Assembly: GCF_037120705.1 (NCBI RefSeq) | Contig: NZ_JAWLJU010000002.1 | Span: 1 to 64,000 of the forward strand | DNA: 64,000 bases | From: Pseudoalteromonas sp. UG3-2 | GTDB lineage: Bacteria; Pseudomonadota; Gammaproteobacteria; Enterobacterales; Alteromonadaceae | Direction of reading: 5' to 3' | Shown here: in pieces, positions 35,430-47,883 of the stretch | Position numbering within the stretch: the first letter of the stretch is position 1 | How the letters are laid out: each line of letters starts with the position of its first letter | Notes under the pieces: model-generated | Told to the model about the DNA's origin: nothing | The model's database searches: none | The model's input: the letters and a program-made list of their open reading frames with translations, nothing else | Made by a program: the position numbers and the translations under genes

Positions 35430-35553
35430 TCCTGTTTGGCGGGATTCTACCTTAAGTTTTTCTTGGTGTGTAGTCGTGAGTGAAGAAAATGTCGATTTTA
35501 AGCGGTTTATCAGTGAAGTCGGGTAGTACTGAGCTTTTATGGTGTATAGATGT

Positions 35554-35610
35554 AGCCTCAGCACTTGCCTGTGAGGCTAGGTTATAGAGAGCATGCCATT
35601 TAACATGCTC
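35554..35610 (+). other. Two tandem hairpins, possible small RNA end
   Basis: AGCCTCA/TGAGGCT (35554-35578) and GAGCATG/CATGCTC (35589-35610) are adjacent stems. No T tract follows, so a terminator is unlikely. A structured RNA is possible but not shown. Confidence 0.3.
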
Positions 35611-35655
35611 AACGCTTGGGGAGAAATTGCGAGCTTATGTGGCGAATGTTGCTCA

Positions 35656-35799
35656 CTAAGCAGGTTTAATCATAGCTTGATATAGCATGCCCATTTCAAA
35701 GGCGATACCACCTTGTGGCTGCCAGCCGGCTTCAAGGTAATTATTAACAGCTTTTTCTAAAGCGTTTGGGGTTTCTCCATAAAGTAGTTTGTATTGCAT
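35656..35799 (-). CDS. Small DUF1737-like protein
   Basis: This 47-residue protein starts at an ATG (35799) with a strong AAGGAAG ribosome site. It reads MQYKLLYGETPNALEKAV, then NNYLEAGWQPQGGIAFEMG and ends LYQAMIKPA. The pattern of a strand, an amphipathic helix and GW(Q/E)PQGG..YYQAM is that of the DUF1737 family of small proteins, whose function is unknown. It stands alone in a gene-poor stretch. The overlapping longer frame on the same strand (to 36088) runs through a repeat and is probably not coding. Confidence 0.75.
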   Translation of the reverse strand: MQYKLLYGETPNALEKAVNNYLEAGWQPQGGIAFEMGMLYQAMIKPA

Positions 35800-35940
35800 A
35801 TACTTCCTTAGTTCTTATCATTAAATAAATGCGACGCTCATTAGCGCGTATAAGATCAGCTAATCCACTGAAAGTTTTAGGCTTCTCATTATCGAAAAAC
35901 GATACTATCAAGAGGCTTCGGCAGTAGACTAAGGTAAAAA

Positions 35941-36013
35941 ATACCAGATTTCTATATTTTTGTAAGTAAGTTGTTCTACGTAAAATTGAGCAAGTATTAA
36001 TGCGGGTTAGTAT
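35941..36013 (+). repeat. Decayed short MITE copy
   Basis: Begins ATACCAG and ends AAATTGAGCAAGTATTAATG followed by CGGGTTAGTAT, close to the right end of copy C (AAATTGAACAAGTATTAATG). The middle keeps AGTTGTTCTA. About 90 bases are missing relative to full copies and the last TIR has one change. From 36014 to 36275 I see no gene. Confidence 0.65.
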
Positions 36014-36275
36014 TTCGCAGAGCGAAAAAGATACAACGGTTACTCCTATCGTCATAACCCTGACTAAGTAATGGAGATGAAAAAGCACAAAGTAGAAAAG
36101 AAATTGTTTAGCCTTTCAAAGCGTATCGTTTTTATTCGAATAGGGCTTATGTAAACGCAGTAGCGGCAAACTATATATTAACCCCAGCGGCAGGTTACTC
36201 ATCGTTGGTCCAGTAAAACATTAGCAGTGTAAGGAGTAGACTTTCGGTTTGACATTACCTTGCTATAGCTTGTTG

Positions 36276-39035
36276 TTAAGCATAGGGCTGCGAATCTTCT
36301 TGCAAGCGCTCCAGACCATCAATTAAATCAAATAGCTCAGGCTCAATATCGCTAATGGGCCTATTTTGCTTTAAGGCAGTTTCAATGATCTCGGCTAACT
36401 TTTTCAATGTTGGCACGCCAGTATAGCAACAGGCACCATGGAATTTATGGATCACCTTGAGCAGTGTTTGCACATCGCTTTGTTCATGGGCGGTTTCAAT
36501 TTGCTCTAAGGTTTCTGCAGCGCTGGTAAGCAGCATATTCAACATTTCTAGCGCTAAATCGGGTTTATTTCCGGCACGTTGTAGCGCCAGCGGCCAGTCG
36601 AGCATATGGCTTTCGAATGGTGGCACGCTGTGCTGTGTTTTAGCATTGCTTTTGTGCCGGGCAATGGGGGAAGACTCACTGTGATCGCAAATAATTTGCT
36701 TGAGCATATCTTCGTCGATGGGCTTGGTCATATAATTACTAAAACCATCTTTTAATAATTGCTCTTTCTCCCCGGCCAGAGCATGAGCCGTCACGGCGAT
36801 AATAGGGGTATCTTCGTTAAGTGACGACTCGCGAATACTTTTACAGGCGCTGATCCCGTCCATGATCGGCATTTGAATATCCATAAAAATTAAGTCGTAA
36901 TTTCGCGACTTACATAAGCCCACGGCTTGGGCACCATTGTGGGCTGTATCAATGGCCTCTACTTGCTCATCGAGCAAAGTACAAATCAGTTTCAGGTTGG
37001 CGTCATTATCATCGGTCACCAATACCTTAAGGGGCAGGCTGGTGGCTTCTACTTCATTAGCACTCATGTCTGGGTGATCAAGACGGTAAGGAGCCGCCAG
37101 CATTTCACACAACTTGCGGTGGTTAAGTGGTTTACTTAAGCAAGCATCAGCACCACTGCCAATTAATGCTTCGCGCATGTTATGTGACACCGTATTGACC
37201 ATTAAATAGAGGTAATCAGCACTGCTGCGTGCCTGCTTAATGTAGCTTTTTACGGTTTGCATTTGGTCGACACTGGCCATCGAGCCAATTAAACAAATAT
37301 CATAATTAAAATCCTTGCTTAGCGCGCTGAAAAACTCCTCTTCACTTAAACAACGGCTAACTTGCATATCCCACTGCTGTAACTGCGCGAGCACGGCAAA
37401 ATGGGTGTGCTCTTGTGGCTCAAAATACAGTACGCGTTTGTTTTCCAGTGGTTTGATGGGCAAATCATCGTTGTATAAACGGTTAGGTAAGGCAAATACC
37501 GCGTTAAACGAAAAGCAGGTGCCGTTGCCCGGCGCTGAGTTGAGTGTGATACGCCCTTGCATGGCTTCAACAATGTGCTTGGTGATTATCAGACCCAGGC
37601 CTGTGCCGCCAAATTTGCGGGTAATGCTGGTATCGGCTTGAGCAAATGGGGTGAACAAGGTGTCTTGTTTGTCTTGGGCAATACCCACCCCAGTATCACT
37701 GATAGACACCAACAATGACGATTGGGTTTCGTCCACTAGGCGGTGATTGATGTCGACCTTGACGGAACCTTTTTCGGTAAATTTAATCGCGTTACTAATG
37801 AGGTTGGTAAGTACTTGCTTAAAACGCGTGGGGTCACCAATCAAGTTATCTGGTACATGAGGGTTAACCGAGATAGAAAACTCCAGCTGCTTATCATGGG
37901 CGGTAGGCGCCAGTAGGGTCATCACCTCATTGACGGCATCACGCAGCTCAAACTGAATGTTTTCCAGTTCCATGGCGCCGGCCTCTAACTTCGAGAAATC
38001 AAGAATATCACTGATAATCGTCAATAAGCTGTTGGCCGACAGCTCAATGGTATCGAGGTAGTCTTTTTGGTGCTTGTTCAATGGGGTTTTGTAGAGCTGT
38101 CGGGTAAAGCCAATAACGCCATTAAGAGGCGTTCGCAGCTCATGACTCATTTTAGCCAAGAAATCCGATTTTACGCGGTTGGCGTCTTGTGCTTCTTTTT
38201 TAGCAATGTTGAGCTGAATATTTTGGGTTTCGTACTGCTCTAAGGTTTCACGGTAATCGCTGGTGGCCTGATCAATGTGTTTTTGCATTTCATCTTTTTG
38301 GCTCGCCATTTTTTTGCCAATCACAATTAATCCCTGACGCAGTAGCTCAAACTCGCCATGCATGGGTTCACTGATGGCGGTATCTTGTTTGCCTTCGTTG
38401 AGCTTGTCGGTGGCGAGGATTAATCGCGCAATGGGTTTGGTAAGCATGCGCGAGAGGCGCATGGCCAAGAAAATGCTTAAAACAAAGGCGCAGAAGATCA
38501 CAATGGCACTAAAAATAAGCGCTCGCTGTTGTGAGATAAGCGCTTGGTCTTTACTTATTTCAACCACTAACACCGCTAACGTTTCTGGCTCTGCACTGTG
38601 CCAGTCGCTTTTTTCTGCTAAATGGTTTTTAACTGGTGTATAAAAGACAAACGTGTCTTTTAAGCTCGCCACTTGCGTAGCATGCAGCTCGGCAACCTCG
38701 CCAAAATAATGCAATTTATCAAATTGATTATGGAAGTTACTGGTGAGCAATAGCTGATTTTCGGTGTCGAAAAGGGCAATACTTCTTACTAAAGGCGCAT
38801 GTTTATTATGCGCTTGGCTTAAAATGCGATGTAAATGGGCTTTGTCCTGTTTCTCAATGGGGTATTCTGCTGACATTGCCAATGATTCCGCAATTCGATT
38901 TCCTTGGCTGACGAGAATTTCCTCAAGCTCTACGTAACGATTTATAGTAAAATAACCGCCTAGTAGCAAACCAACCAGCAAGGTTGGTAATAATGTCAGT
39001 AATAAAATACTGTCGCGCAGGTTTAATTTCGTCAT
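36276..39035 (-). CDS. barA: Hybrid sensor histidine kinase BarA
   Basis: The 919-residue kinase (start at 39035, giving MTKLNLRDS as in related BarA) has two membrane helices around a periplasmic domain (about residues 10-30 and 160-185) and a HAMP domain. These are followed by HisKA with the phosphorylated His in FLAKMSHELRTPLNG, an HATPase, a degenerate receiver lacking its Asp, a receiver with Asp in YDLIFMDIQMPIMDG, and an Hpt domain (IHKFHGACCYTGV). It would pass phosphate to UvrY/GacA, which drives csrB-type RNAs. The gene is divergent from rlmD. The alternative ATG at 39065 overlaps nothing conserved. Confidence 0.93.
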   Translation of the reverse strand: MTKLNLRDSILLLTLLPTLLVGLLLGGYFTINRYVELEEILVSQGNRIAESLAMSAEYPIEKQDKAHLHRILSQAHNKHAPLVRSIALFDTENQLLLTSNFHNQFDKLHYFGEVAELHATQVASLKDTFVFYTPVKNHLAEKSDWHSAEPETLAVLVVEISKDQALISQQRALIFSAIVIFCAFVLSIFLAMRLSRMLTKPIARLILATDKLNEGKQDTAISEPMHGEFELLRQGLIVIGKKMASQKDEMQKHIDQATSDYRETLEQYETQNIQLNIAKKEAQDANRVKSDFLAKMSHELRTPLNGVIGFTRQLYKTPLNKHQKDYLDTIELSANSLLTIISDILDFSKLEAGAMELENIQFELRDAVNEVMTLLAPTAHDKQLEFSISVNPHVPDNLIGDPTRFKQVLTNLISNAIKFTEKGSVKVDINHRLVDETQSSLLVSISDTGVGIAQDKQDTLFTPFAQADTSITRKFGGTGLGLIITKHIVEAMQGRITLNSAPGNGTCFSFNAVFALPNRLYNDDLPIKPLENKRVLYFEPQEHTHFAVLAQLQQWDMQVSRCLSEEEFFSALSKDFNYDICLIGSMASVDQMQTVKSYIKQARSSADYLYLMVNTVSHNMREALIGSGADACLSKPLNHRKLCEMLAAPYRLDHPDMSANEVEATSLPLKVLVTDDNDANLKLICTLLDEQVEAIDTAHNGAQAVGLCKSRNYDLIFMDIQMPIMDGISACKSIRESSLNEDTPIIAVTAHALAGEKEQLLKDGFSNYMTKPIDEDMLKQIICDHSESSPIARHKSNAKTQHSVPPFESHMLDWPLALQRAGNKPDLALEMLNMLLTSAAETLEQIETAHEQSDVQTLLKVIHKFHGACCYTGVPTLKKLAEIIETALKQNRPISDIEPELFDLIDGLERLQEDSQPYA

Positions 39036-39112
39036 AAAGTTAAAAAGTGCAGAAAAATCTGTCACTAAGATTATCTTTTACTCGCGTGATAAGCAAACAT
39101 ATGGGGAGTCCA

Positions 39113-40426
39113 ATGGCACAGATTTTTCGTGCTAAGCGCGCCACGAAGCCAGCTAAACACCTTGAGCTCACAATCGATTCGATGGATCACCAAGGCCGCG
39201 GTGTAGGCCGGGTCAATGGCAAAGTCTGTTTTGTCACTGGCGCATTGACCTCGGAGCGCGTTAAGGCTGAGGTGACGCAGGCTAAAGCGAAGTTAATGGA
39301 GGCGCGTTTAACCAAGGTGGTGCAAGCGGCTCCCGAGCGCGTTGAGCCATTTTGTCAACACTACCAACAGTGTGGTGGTTGTGGCTTACAACACCAAGAG
39401 GTGGCGGCGCAACTTAACAGCAAACAATTGGCGGTCAGTAAATTATTTCAGCGCTTCGCTGGCATTGAGTCGTTACCATGGCAAGAGCCCATCACCTCAC
39501 CGCCTAAGCATTATCGTCGCAGTGCTCGGATTGCCTGTATTTACGATAAACAGAGCAAGCAAGTGAAATTGGGTTTTCGTGCCAAACAATCAAAACACAT
39601 TGTTGCCATTGACCACTGCCCGGTATTAGTTGCTCCGTTTGATAGCTTGTTCGAAGTACTACAGCAATTGGCGGCCAATGAGCGCGAATTTAGCGCCATC
39701 AGCCACATTCAACTATGCCAAGCAGACAACCATAATTATGTGCTGTTTCGTCATACCAAAACACTGTCAGCTTCGTTTATTGCCGTTTTGCAGCAACAGC
39801 TAGTCGATTACCAGCTATTGTTTGATAACGGCTCAGATGCGCCCGAGTATGCCGTATTACCGCAATATCGCTTGCCTGAATTTGAACTAAGCTTAGAGTT
39901 CAAACTCTCTAACTTTATTCAGGTGAACCCGGGCGTGAATAACGCCATGTTGTCACAAAGCCTTGACTGGTTAGCGCTTGGCGAACACGACAAGGTGTTA
40001 GACCTCTTTTGTGGGGTGGGCAACTTCTCTTTGGTGCTGGCAAAACAGGCAAACAGCGTGGTCGGGGTCGAAGGGGAAGCGCAATCGGTTGCAATGGCTC
40101 AGCAAAATGCGCACACTAATCAAATCGACAATGCTAGCTTTCATTGCTTTGATTTAACTCAGTCGCTCAGTGACGCGCCATGGTTTGCTCCTGACTTAGA
40201 CGTACTGGTGCTCGACCCATCCAGACCAGGGGCATTAGAGGTTTTACAGCAGCTGCCATTAACGCAGTTTAAGCGCATCTTGTATGTTTCTTGCGATCCT
40301 GTCACCTTAGCCAGAGACAGCCGCATCATTGCTGAGGCTGGGTTTACATTGGATAAAATTGGCTTGATGAATATGTTTGTTCATACCGGCCATATTGAAA
40401 CCATGGCATTGTTTGTAAGGCAATAA
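39113..40426 (+). CDS. rlmD: 23S rRNA (uracil-1939-C5)-methyltransferase
   Basis: I chose the ATG at 39113 with GGGGAG upstream, giving MAQIFRAKR. The 437-residue protein has a TRAM domain (about residues 15-70), the iron-sulfur cysteines C..CGGC (CQHYQQCGGC, about residue 82-91), the SAM-binding DLFCGVGNFSL and the catalytic Cys in VSCDPVTLARD. RlmD methylates U1939 of 23S rRNA. The barA-rlmD-relA neighbourhood is standard in gammaproteobacteria. Confidence 0.95.
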   Translation: MAQIFRAKRATKPAKHLELTIDSMDHQGRGVGRVNGKVCFVTGALTSERVKAEVTQAKAKLMEARLTKVVQAAPERVEPFCQHYQQCGGCGLQHQEVAAQLNSKQLAVSKLFQRFAGIESLPWQEPITSPPKHYRRSARIACIYDKQSKQVKLGFRAKQSKHIVAIDHCPVLVAPFDSLFEVLQQLAANEREFSAISHIQLCQADNHNYVLFRHTKTLSASFIAVLQQQLVDYQLLFDNGSDAPEYAVLPQYRLPEFELSLEFKLSNFIQVNPGVNNAMLSQSLDWLALGEHDKVLDLFCGVGNFSLVLAKQANSVVGVEGEAQSVAMAQQNAHTNQIDNASFHCFDLTQSLSDAPWFAPDLDVLVLDPSRPGALEVLQQLPLTQFKRILYVSCDPVTLARDSRIIAEAGFTLDKIGLMNMFVHTGHIETMALFVRQ

Positions 40427-40472
40427 ACACACGGCATTGCACAGGACAGAATCCCGAAGGAGGTATTACAAC

Positions 40473-42626
40473 ATGGTTGCTACTAGGCAGTCGCATCAGA
40501 CCACATTACCCATGGAGTTTGATGCGCGGTTAGCGATTTTAAACTTGTCTCAAGACCAGCGTGAATGGTTACAGCGAGCCTATACCCTGTGTCCTGCTGA
40601 GGATTCTACTGAACATCTCAACCAAGCGATTGAGATGGTTGAGATTTTGGCCGAGCTTAATTTTGACAGTGAGTCTCTGGCAACGGCCTTTCTCACTCCT
40701 TATTTTGTTGCTGAATTATTGAGTATGGAGCAAGTGGAAGCTGAGCTTGGCAACAATATTGCTTTGTTGTTGCAAGGGGTGGAAAAGATGGAAACCATCA
40801 GCACCTTGGCCCATCAGGGCTCTGGCAAAGTGCAAGTCGACAACGTGCGGCGCATGCTGCTGGCCATGGTCGAAGATGTCCGGGCGGTGGTGATTAAGCT
40901 GGCCGAGCAAATTTGCCACTTACGTGCGGTAAAAAAAGCCTCAGAAGAGGAGCGGGTGGTAGCGGCCAAAGCCGCTGCGAATATTTTTGCTCCACTTGCC
41001 AACCGGTTAGGGATCGGGCAACTGAAGTGGGAACTGGAAGATCTGTCATTTCGTTATTTGCACCCAGACACCTATAAATCCATTGCCAAAAAGCTCGCTG
41101 ATAAGCGTCTAGACCGCGAAGCCTACATGGAAAATATGGTTAACTTGGTATCGCAAAAACTAGCCGATGCTGGGATCAATGCACAAGTGTATGGCCGTCC
41201 CAAGCATATTTTCAGTATTTACAAAAAGATGGTGCAAAAGCGCTACGAATTTGAACAGCTCTTTGATATTCGTGCCATGCGCGTGGTGGTGGATGAAATT
41301 CAAGATTGTTATGCCGCCCTTGGCATCGTCCACACCAGCTGGCGCCACCTGAACAAGGAGTTTGATGACTACATTGCTACACCAAAGCAAAACGGCTATC
41401 AGTCTATCCATACGGTGGTGTTTGGGCCCGAAGGTAAAACGGTAGAGATCCAGATCCGCACCGAAGCCATGCATCAAGATGCCGAGCTTGGGGTGGCAGC
41501 ACACTGGATGTACAAAGAAGGCGCTTTACCTGGCCGGAACTCGGGGTATGAACAAAAGATCAGCTGGCTGCGCAAACTGTTGCAGTGGCAAGAAGAAGTG
41601 GTTGATGGCAGTGAAATCGCTGACGAATTAAAGAACCAAGTGGTGGAAGACCGCGTTTATGTGTTTACCCCGAAAGGCGATATTTTTGATTTGCCCATGG
41701 GCTCCACACCACTGGACTTTGCCTATTATATTCACTCCAATGTTGGCCATCGCTGCATTGGCGCTAAGGTGTTTGGCAAAATTGTGCCCTTCACCTACAA
41801 CCTGCGCACTGGCGATCAAGTGGAAATATTAACCCAGAAAAATGCCTCGCCGAGCCGAGATTGGTTAAACCCGTCATTGGGGTATATTCACTCATCCCGT
41901 GCGCGCAGCAAAATACACCATTGGTTTAAACAACAAGACCGCGACAAAAACCTCCAAGCTGGTAAAGAGATCTTGGATGGCCATATTCAAAAACTGGATA
42001 TTACTTACAAAGATCTTGAACCGGCCATTGCGCGTTTTAATTTTAAAGAATTGGACGACTTGATGGTGGCCATTGGCGCAGGCGATGTCCGTATTAATCA
42101 GTTTTTGAACTATGTTCAAGATAAGCCAGAAGAAACGCCTAAGCTTAAAATTGCCACGCCAAAACGAAACCGTGCAGATAAAAACGCGGTCATCGTGGAT
42201 GGTGTTGGCAGTCTAATGAGCCATATGGCAAAGTGCTGTCAGCCAGTGCCTGGCGATGACATTTGTGGTTACATCACCCAGGGTCGAGGAATTGCGGTGC
42301 ACCGCGCCGACTGTGACGCTTTTGCTCACATTACAGAAAAGCACCCTGAGCGTGAAATCGCGGTGAGTTGGTCTGACGATGTTAAAGCCTCTTATGCCAT
42401 CACCTTAAAGATTGAAGCCCATGATCGTCAAGGGCTTATCCGCGACATTAGCTCGGTGTTGGCCAATGAAAAGGTCAATGTTCTCAACATGAATGTGCAA
42501 ACCCAAGATGATAAAAACGTGGCGGTGTTTACCATGAAAGTGGAGGTGGATGACTTATCGGCCATGAACCGGCTAGTGACTAAGCTGATGCAAATTGATG
42601 GGGTGTTTGATGCCAAACGACAATAA
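40473..42626 (+). CDS. relA: GTP pyrophosphokinase RelA
   Basis: RelA makes (p)ppGpp when uncharged tRNA stalls ribosomes. The start at 40473 follows GAAGGAGG and gives 717 residues. Domains in order are a pseudo-HD hydrolase region lacking the HD pair, synthetase (YGRPKHIFSIYKKM, FDIRAMRVVV, PKQNGYQSIHT), TGS (VYVFTPKGDIFDLPMGSTPLDFAY), helical, zinc-finger-like (AKCCQPVPGDDICGYI) and ACT (YAITLKIEAHDRQGLI). It overlaps mazG by 17 bases, suggesting coupled translation. Confidence 0.97.
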   Translation: MVATRQSHQTTLPMEFDARLAILNLSQDQREWLQRAYTLCPAEDSTEHLNQAIEMVEILAELNFDSESLATAFLTPYFVAELLSMEQVEAELGNNIALLLQGVEKMETISTLAHQGSGKVQVDNVRRMLLAMVEDVRAVVIKLAEQICHLRAVKKASEEERVVAAKAAANIFAPLANRLGIGQLKWELEDLSFRYLHPDTYKSIAKKLADKRLDREAYMENMVNLVSQKLADAGINAQVYGRPKHIFSIYKKMVQKRYEFEQLFDIRAMRVVVDEIQDCYAALGIVHTSWRHLNKEFDDYIATPKQNGYQSIHTVVFGPEGKTVEIQIRTEAMHQDAELGVAAHWMYKEGALPGRNSGYEQKISWLRKLLQWQEEVVDGSEIADELKNQVVEDRVYVFTPKGDIFDLPMGSTPLDFAYYIHSNVGHRCIGAKVFGKIVPFTYNLRTGDQVEILTQKNASPSRDWLNPSLGYIHSSRARSKIHHWFKQQDRDKNLQAGKEILDGHIQKLDITYKDLEPAIARFNFKELDDLMVAIGAGDVRINQFLNYVQDKPEETPKLKIATPKRNRADKNAVIVDGVGSLMSHMAKCCQPVPGDDICGYITQGRGIAVHRADCDAFAHITEKHPEREIAVSWSDDVKASYAITLKIEAHDRQGLIRDISSVLANEKVNVLNMNVQTQDDKNVAVFTMKVEVDDLSAMNRLVTKLMQIDGVFDAKRQ

Positions 42627-43419
42627 TGCAGAGCGTCAAGGGGTTACGCAGCTGTTGGCGATTATGGCACAACTGCGCGACCCAGAGCGTGGCTGTGATT
42701 GGGATAAAAAGCAGACCTTTCAGTCGATTGTGCCTCATACTCTAGAAGAAGCCCACGAAGTGGCAGACACCATAGAAAAGCAGGATTACAACCACTTAAA
42801 AGAAGAGCTTGGCGATTTGCTGTTTCAGGTGGTGTTTTATGCCCAGCTGGGCAAAGAGCAGGGGCTGTTTGACTTTGACGACATTGTCGCCACATTAAAT
42901 GACAAGTTGGTCCGCCGCCATCCTCATGTATTCGAGCAGCAACAACAGCTTAGTGAAGCTGAGCTTGAAGCGCAGTGGCAAGCCATTAAGGCACAGGAGA
43001 AACGCGGTCAAGCCGCTGCTGGCTTTGCCGCAAACATACCTAAGTCATTGCCGGCATTATCGAAAGCCTATAAGACCCAAAAAGAAGCCGCGAAACTGGG
43101 TTTTGATTGGCCCAGTTATCACGGAGCCTTGGCAAAGGTGCAGGAGGAAGTGACAGAAGTAACTGAGGCCTTGGCTGAAGACCCTCACTCTGAGCACAGT
43201 GCCGAAGAGGTGGGGGATTTGCTGTTTGCCACGGTGAACGTCGCGCGGCATATTAAACGCGACCCAGAGCAATTGTTGCGCCAAGCCAACGACAAATTTA
43301 AGGGCCGTTTTGTTGAGATTGCCGCCATACTAAGTGAATCATCACTCACTCTAGAAGAGGCATCGTTAGAACAAATGGATGCCGCGTGGGAAGAGGTTAA
43401 GCGACGACAGCGGGCATAA
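42610..43419 (+). CDS. mazG: Nucleoside triphosphate pyrophosphohydrolase MazG
   Basis: MazG hydrolyses NTPs to NMPs and limits ppGpp build-up in starvation. The 269-residue protein has the two tandem all-alpha domains, each with EE..GDLLF motifs (EELGDLLFQVVFYAQ and EEVGDLLFATVNVARH), and the DPERGCDWDKKQTF N-terminus. The start at 42610 lies inside the end of relA. Its place between relA and pyrG matches E. coli order except that mazEF is absent here. Confidence 0.95.
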   Translation: MPNDNNAERQGVTQLLAIMAQLRDPERGCDWDKKQTFQSIVPHTLEEAHEVADTIEKQDYNHLKEELGDLLFQVVFYAQLGKEQGLFDFDDIVATLNDKLVRRHPHVFEQQQQLSEAELEAQWQAIKAQEKRGQAAAGFAANIPKSLPALSKAYKTQKEAAKLGFDWPSYHGALAKVQEEVTEVTEALAEDPHSEHSAEEVGDLLFATVNVARHIKRDPEQLLRQANDKFKGRFVEIAAILSESSLTLEEASLEQMDAAWEEVKRRQRA

Positions 43420-43465
43420 CTGCCAACGTCTGGTGAACAGGGTAGGATGAAATTGACGCGGATAA

Positions 43466-45211
<1,746 letters not shown>

Positions 45212-45215
45212 GCGA

Positions 45216-45244
45216 AAAAGCCGTGCTCTTGCACGGCTTTTTTG
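45216..45244 (+). terminator. Rho-independent terminator after pyrG
   Basis: AAAAAGCCGTGC and GCACGGCTTTTTT form a GC-rich stem with a TCTT loop and a six-T tail, five bases after the stop. Confidence 0.93.
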
Positions 45245-45253
45245 TGGCTTATT

Positions 45254-45414
45254 ATACCAAGTCGCTTAATTAAGTGGTCTATTTGAGGTAAGAAAATTCT
45301 GTCGATAACAAGGCAAAAATTTTGCTATTTAGTTGTTCTAAATGAGAAATTTTTAACGCAGTTAGCGTCGAATTAGCTCCCTCAAATTGAACAAGTATTA
45401 ATGCGGATTGGTAT
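45254..45414 (+). repeat. MITE-like repeat, full-length copy C
   Basis: A 161-base element with ATACCAA and TTGGTAT ends, in the pyrG-eno intergenic region between the pyrG terminator and the enolase promoter. It shares AACAAGGCAAAAATTTTGC and AACGCAGTTAG with copy B and CTATTTAGTTGTTCTAAAT with copy A. No coding capacity is seen. Confidence 0.85.
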
Positions 45415-45563
45415 TAGGCCATTTAGCAATAGGCATTCACTCTCGGGTTAAGCCAGTGTTTATTGCTAAGTTGAGTACTGACCAAGTTAATAAGGCAGTG
45501 TGACGTGTAAATTCTTCACTTTGCCAGATGCCTAAGATAGGGCAAACTTTAGCGCAATTGTAA

Positions 45564-46934
<1,371 letters not shown>

Positions 46935-46960
46935 TGACCATTTGTTGAGAAATATGAACA

Positions 46961-46988
46961 GCCAGTGTTAACGCACTGGCTTTTTTTT
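46961..46988 (+). terminator. Rho-independent terminator after eno
   Basis: GCCAGTG-TTAACG-CACTGGC followed by eight T residues, 26 bases after the stop codon. Confidence 0.92.
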
Positions 46989-47066
46989 GCCTGCAATTTT
47001 CGCGATCCTCACAGCGATAATCTACACTTTGATATTCTAATACACAGCATTTATTAACAAGGAAAC

Positions 47067-47198
47067 GTGAGTAACATCATTATGGATAATGTCAATGCAA
47101 TGGCCATTGTCGAGGCCTTAGCACGCGGCGTAGACCCTATTACTGGCGAAGTCATGGCACCAGACTCACCCTACAACCACCCCGAAATCATTGGTTAG
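47067..47198 (+). CDS. Small conserved-looking protein, perhaps truncated
   Basis: A GTG at 47067 with a strong AAGGAAAC ribosome site opens 43 codons: MSNIIMDNVNAMAIVEAL, then ARGVDPITGEVMAP and DSPYNHPEIIG. The composition and the tidy ribosome site suggest a real gene. The abrupt end at IIG suggests that a C-terminal part was lost against the convergent mutH, whose stop is ten bases away. I cannot name the family with certainty. No other frame obviously continues it. Confidence 0.6.
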   Translation: MSNIIMDNVNAMAIVEALARGVDPITGEVMAPDSPYNHPEIIG

Positions 47199-47208
47199 TG
47201 GCAGACCT

Positions 47209-47883
47209 TTAGTGAGAAAACTCTTGAGCTAAAATAGCTTGGGTAAAGTTGGTTTTGAGATAAAAGCCCCGTGGCAGGGTTTGGATAATCTTACCATTGG
47301 GGCCAATGGCATCGGTGAGAGCTTTGCTATTGGCCGCTTTTGGTCGAATTTGCATCACTTCGCCGAGATGCCCGCTGATGCTCTCAACCTGGCCTGTGGC
47401 GATCAGCTCTATTTGCTCTTCCCAATCGCGTTGTAACATCTGCGCTTGCAATGGCGAGGGCTGCCACAAAAAGCCTTGACCAATGGTTCTATCGATAACG
47501 GCTATCTCGCGCTCTGCCAGAATAGGCAGCCAGAGTACATGGGCGAGCTTTTTTTTAACGCTGGAGTCTTGCCAGCGCAGGCCCGTCAGGCCCGTGAGGG
47601 GCACCACTGAGACATAAGTGGTTTCAAGGGGTTTGCCTTGATAACTGATTGGCAAGGTTTTTAGCTCGACACCAATATGCTCAAAGTCAGGGACGGGTTT
47701 TGAGCCTGCGCTTGCTCCAAGGGCCACCTCAAGCAGTTGTCCTACCCAGCCTTTTTCCTTTTGTAAGTGCTCCGGCGTCTTAAAAGCCAACTCGCTTGCC
47801 AATTCGCCTAACGTTAAGCCAGCAATACGATTAACCCGTTGCATTAACTCGCTGATGGTTTTGGGTGGCGATGGCGGTAACAA
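47209..47883 (-). CDS. mutH: DNA mismatch repair endonuclease MutH
   Basis: MutH nicks the unmethylated strand at hemimethylated GATC sites after activation by MutS-MutL. The 224-residue protein has the catalytic triad in PDFEHIGVELKTLPI (Asp, Glu and Lys, about residues 66-75) and the SAKGLIH-equivalent N-terminal helical part. Presence of MutH implies a Dam-type methylation system in this organism. It is convergent with the small gene at 47067. Confidence 0.94.
   Translation of the reverse strand: MLPPSPPKTISELMQRVNRIAGLTLGELASELAFKTPEHLQKEKGWVGQLLEVALGASAGSKPVPDFEHIGVELKTLPISYQGKPLETTYVSVVPLTGLTGLRWQDSSVKKKLAHVLWLPILAEREIAVIDRTIGQGFLWQPSPLQAQMLQRDWEEQIELIATGQVESISGHLGEVMQIRPKAANSKALTDAIGPNGKIIQTLPRGFYLKTNFTQAILAQEFSH

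Larger units (their letters stand above)
34869..35655. other. Gene-poor, AT-rich region with palindromes
   Basis: Nearly 800 bases hold no convincing gene. Features are the palindrome at 35401-35429 and two successive hairpins at 35554-35578 and 35589-35610. The promoter of the TonB receptor should lie near 34900-35000. A GTG at 35476 opens only 16 codons (ENVDFKRFISEVG) and may be a gene remnant. Confidence 0.5.

Noticed and set aside
35476..35526. Short GTG-initiated frame (16 codons)
   Set aside because: It ends at once with TAG and has no continuation in other frames; at most a gene remnant.
35744..36088. 114-codon minus-strand frame
   Set aside because: It overlaps the DUF1737 gene in another frame and reads through the decayed MITE copy; the short gene has the better ribosome site and a recognisable pattern.
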